NCBI GenBank assembly: GCA_017508505.1
Contig: JAFVYT010000015.1
Span: forward strand, 1 to 8,760
Direction: 5' to 3'
Length of the DNA stretch: 8,760 nt
Origin: Clostridia bacterium
GTDB lineage: Bacteria; Bacillota_A; Clostridia; Oscillospirales; SIG627
Part shown: piece by piece, positions 6,293 to 8,760 of the stretch
Numbering within the stretch: position 1 is the stretch's first letter
Layout: each line of letters starts with the position of its first letter
Position numbers and translations under genes: made by a program
Notes under the pieces: generated by a model
Told to the model about the DNA's origin: nothing
Databases searched by the model: none
The model's input: only the letters and a program-made list of their open reading frames with translations

Positions 6293-8710
6293 ATGCTGGC
6301 ACCCTTAAGCTGGTTGAAAGAATACGTAGACATCGACGTTTCCCCCAAGGAATTGGAGGAAAAGCTCTTCTCCGCAGGCTTTGAGGTAGAAGAGGTCAAC
6401 GAGATCGGAAAGGATATTTCCGGTGTCGTGGTGGGTCTGGTGGAGGAGGCCAATCTCATCCCCGATACCCACATCAGCATCTGCCGCGTCAACTGCGGCG
6501 AAAAAGGCACCTTTCAGATCTGTTGCGGCGCGGACAACGTCCGCCCCGGGAAGAAGTTCCCCGCCGCGCTGGTGGGAGCTACCGTTTATGCCACCGCCAA
6601 GGACCACGTGACCGTCGAGGGCGTGATGACCATCAAGGCAGGCAAGCTCCGCGGCGCAGAGTCCTGCGGTATGCTCTGCTCGGGCATTGAGCTGGGCCTG
6701 ACGGAGGATCTGTACCCCGGTGCAGGGTATCTTGGCCTTCTGGAGCTTCCCGACGACGCCGTCCCCGGAGAGGACGTAAAGCCTCTCGTCGGCCTTGACG
6801 AGGTGATATTCGACATCGCCATCACCGCCAACCGTCCCGACTGTCAGAGCATCATCGGTATGGCACGGGAGGTTGCCGCCGTTCTGAAAAAGCCCTTCCG
6901 TATGCCCCCTCTGGATTACAAGGAAAACGGAGAGACCATTCCCTTCGAGATTCGGGTGGAGGCCCCCGAGCTTTGCCCCCGCTACATTGGCCACGCCGTA
7001 AACAACGTCAAAATCGCTCCCTCCCCTGCTTGGATGAAGCGCCGTCTGGCTCTCGTGGGGCTGAACGCCATCTCCAACGTGGTGGACATCACCAACTACG
7101 TGCTCAAGGAGTTCGGTCAGCCGATGCACGCCTTTGACCGCAGAGACCTCAAGGACGACTGCATCATCGTGCGCCGCGCCACCGAAGGGGAGGAGATCAC
7201 CACTCTGGACGAAAAGACCTTCCGACTGACCTCTGAAAATCTGGTCATTTGCGACCGCACCCGTCCCGTTGCCCTCGCGGGTATTATGGGCGGCCTGAAT
7301 TCCGAGATCAAGGATTCCACCACCGCCGTCCTCTTCGAGGCTGCAAAATTTGCCCGTGACAGCGTCCGCAAAACCGGCCGCAGCCTCGGCCAGTCCTCCG
7401 ACTCCTCCGCACGCTTTGAGAAGGGCGTAGACGAGTGGGCCACCGTAATGGGAATGCGCCGTGCCCTCCACCTGATGGAGGAATTGGGGGCAGGAGAGGT
7501 AACCTCCTACCATTGTGAGCTTGCCGTCCATCCCGAGATTGCGCCCCGTCCCCTTTCCGTCTCCCTGAAAAAGATCAACGAGCTTTTGGGCGTGTCCGTC
7601 CCCGAGGCAGAGGTGCTGCGCCACCTGAAGGCGCTCTCCTTTGAGCCTGTCATCGACGGTGATACCCTCACGGTTCAGGTGCCTGCCTACCGTGACGATA
7701 TTGACGACTCCGCCGCCGACATCGCCGAGGAGATCATCCGCTCCTGGGGCTATGAAAACATTAAGCCCCGCTTTTTGGATCTGGCCCACGTCACCTCCGG
7801 CGGCAGAACCGACGAGCAGAAGATGAGCTTGAAGCTCAAAAACGTCCTCTGCCGCGTTGGCTTCTCCGAATCCATTTTTTACTCCTTCTTCTCTCCCAAG
7901 GATCTGGATCTGATCCACCTGCCCGAGGATGCCCCCGAGAGACAGGCCATCCGCCTGATGAATCCTCTCACCGAGGATCTCTCCCTGATGCGCACCACCC
8001 TCGCCCCCTCTATGATCAACTGTGCCGTGCGCAACCTGCGCCGCGGCAATACCGAGGGCAGATTCTTCGAGCTTGCCCGCATCTTCAAGGCCAAATCCCT
8101 CCCCCTGACGGAGTACCCCGAGGAGCGTGAGACCCTCTGCATCGGTGCCTTCGGTGATAAGGAGACCTTCTTCACCGTAAAGAGTGCCCCCGAGGCCATT
8201 GCCAAGGCCTTCGGTGTTCACTTCACCTATCAAAAGGCCACCCGTCCCTACCTGCATCCCGGTATGACCGCGGAGATCCTCTGTGGCAAGGAGACCGTCG
8301 GTGTAATGGGCCGCATCTCCTACGAGATCTGCGAGGAGCTTGCGGTAGAAAAGCCCGTCTTCCTTGTGGAAATGGACTACGCCGCCCTCAAGCCTCTCCT
8401 TTCTCAGAAGCTCCGCTACACCCCCATCTCCAAGTTCCCCGCAGAAAAACGTGATCTGGCTTTGGTGGCCGACGAGGGCCTCACCTGCGGTGAGATCAGC
8501 GATGCCATCGCCTCCTCCTGCAAGTACCTCACGAGCGTCTCTCTCTTCGACGTGTACAGAAGCGAGGCCATCGGACAAGGCAAAAAGAGTATGGCCTTCA
8601 ACCTCGTCTTCACCCCCACGGACCACGAGTTCACCCCAGACGAGATCGATAAATACGTGCAGAAGATCCTAAAGAAGCTCTCCTTCCTCTATCAGATCAC
8701 TCTGCGCTAA
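6293..8710 (+). CDS. pheT: Phenylalanine--tRNA ligase beta subunit
   Basis: The 805-residue beta subunit of phenylalanyl-tRNA synthetase has the full bacterial architecture and normal length. Residues ~40-150 form the OB-fold tRNA-binding domain, with the conserved KLRGAESCGMLCSGIELG segment. Residues ~210-385 form the B3/B4 domain, which carries the editing site for mischarged Tyr, with ALAGIMGG and SDSSARFEKGVD blocks. Residues ~405-480 form the B5 domain (YRDDIDDSAADIAEEIIRSW, then GYENI). Residues ~490-690 form the inactive synthetase-like core. Residues ~712-805 form the C-terminal FDX-ACB domain (SKFPAEKRDLALV) that binds the tRNA anticodon. AAAGGAGG (6276-6283) lies 9 nt before ATG 6293. 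It is co-transcribed with pheS under T-box control and is followed by a terminator 14 nt past the stop. Confidence 0.98.
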   Translation: MLAPLSWLKEYVDIDVSPKELEEKLFSAGFEVEEVNEIGKDISGVVVGLVEEANLIPDTHISICRVNCGEKGTFQICCGADNVRPGKKFPAALVGATVYATAKDHVTVEGVMTIKAGKLRGAESCGMLCSGIELGLTEDLYPGAGYLGLLELPDDAVPGEDVKPLVGLDEVIFDIAITANRPDCQSIIGMAREVAAVLKKPFRMPPLDYKENGETIPFEIRVEAPELCPRYIGHAVNNVKIAPSPAWMKRRLALVGLNAISNVVDITNYVLKEFGQPMHAFDRRDLKDDCIIVRRATEGEEITTLDEKTFRLTSENLVICDRTRPVALAGIMGGLNSEIKDSTTAVLFEAAKFARDSVRKTGRSLGQSSDSSARFEKGVDEWATVMGMRRALHLMEELGAGEVTSYHCELAVHPEIAPRPLSVSLKKINELLGVSVPEAEVLRHLKALSFEPVIDGDTLTVQVPAYRDDIDDSAADIAEEIIRSWGYENIKPRFLDLAHVTSGGRTDEQKMSLKLKNVLCRVGFSESIFYSFFSPKDLDLIHLPEDAPERQAIRLMNPLTEDLSLMRTTLAPSMINCAVRNLRRGNTEGRFFELARIFKAKSLPLTEYPEERETLCIGAFGDKETFFTVKSAPEAIAKAFGVHFTYQKATRPYLHPGMTAEILCGKETVGVMGRISYEICEELAVEKPVFLVEMDYAALKPLLSQKLRYTPISKFPAEKRDLALVADEGLTCGEISDAIASSCKYLTSVSLFDVYRSEAIGQGKKSMAFNLVFTPTDHEFTPDEIDKYVQKILKKLSFLYQITLR

Positions 8711-8723
8711 ACCTGTTTTTTCC

Positions 8724-8758
8724 AAAGGAGCCAAGGCGGATTGCCTTGGCTCCTTTTT
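8724..8758 (+). terminator. Rho-independent terminator of pheST
   Basis: A perfect 14-bp stem pairs 8724-8737 with 8743-8756 around a 5-nt loop (GGATT), and the T run extends to 8758. It marks the end of the operon. Confidence 0.95.
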
Positions 8759-8760
8759 CT

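Noticed and set aside
6305..8626. A 773-codon open frame antisense to pheT, and a similar 258-codon one antisense to pheS
   Set aside because: Both lie exactly opposite clearly coding synthetase genes, lack ribosome binding sites and family motifs, and arise from GC-rich third positions.

Overview
The window looks like chromosomal DNA from a GC-rich member of the Clostridia. Three things suggest this: strong AGGAGG-type ribosome binding sites, a T-box riboswitch controlling an aminoacyl-tRNA synthetase operon, and a PerR-type Fur protein. Codon use favours C or G at third positions (GCC, ATC, AAG, GAG), which also creates long spurious antisense frames. The sequence does not support naming a genus.

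Region 1 (1-4253, plus strand) is the 3' part of a hexuronate catabolism operon. It starts inside a serine hydrolase of the class C beta-lactamase superfamily. This overlaps by four bases a tagaturonate reductase (uxaB), which overlaps by 23 bases an altronate dehydratase (uxaA, with a TTG start). UxaB and UxaA catalyse the consecutive steps D-tagaturonate -> D-altronate -> 2-keto-3-deoxy-D-gluconate of galacturonate breakdown. The isomerase (uxaC) and the KDG kinase and aldolase are not in the window. The operon ends at a strong hairpin terminator, backed up by a second, shorter one.

Region 2 (4254-4454) has no recognisable gene. It lies downstream of both uxaA and the convergent perR-like gene and contains one clear inverted repeat.

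Region 3 (4455-4900, minus strand) is a PerR-like peroxide-sensing Fur-family repressor with a near-consensus promoter. A partial PerR-box match overlaps its -10 element, suggesting autoregulation.

Region 4 (4948-8760, plus strand) is the phenylalanyl-tRNA synthetase operon. A consensus promoter is followed by a complete T-box leader: specifier loop with a UUC Phe codon, F-box, T-box bulge, and competing antiterminator and terminator. Then come pheS, pheT and a 14-bp terminator hairpin. Uncharged tRNA-Phe should switch the leader to read-through.

I found no mobile element, CRISPR array, tRNA or rRNA gene, and no convincing undescribed system. The points most worth a second look are the unassigned N-terminal segment of the serine hydrolase and its placement in a uronate operon, the candidate PerR autoregulation, a Ser in place of the usual His in a PheS active-site motif, and a repeat in the perR/pheS intergenic region.
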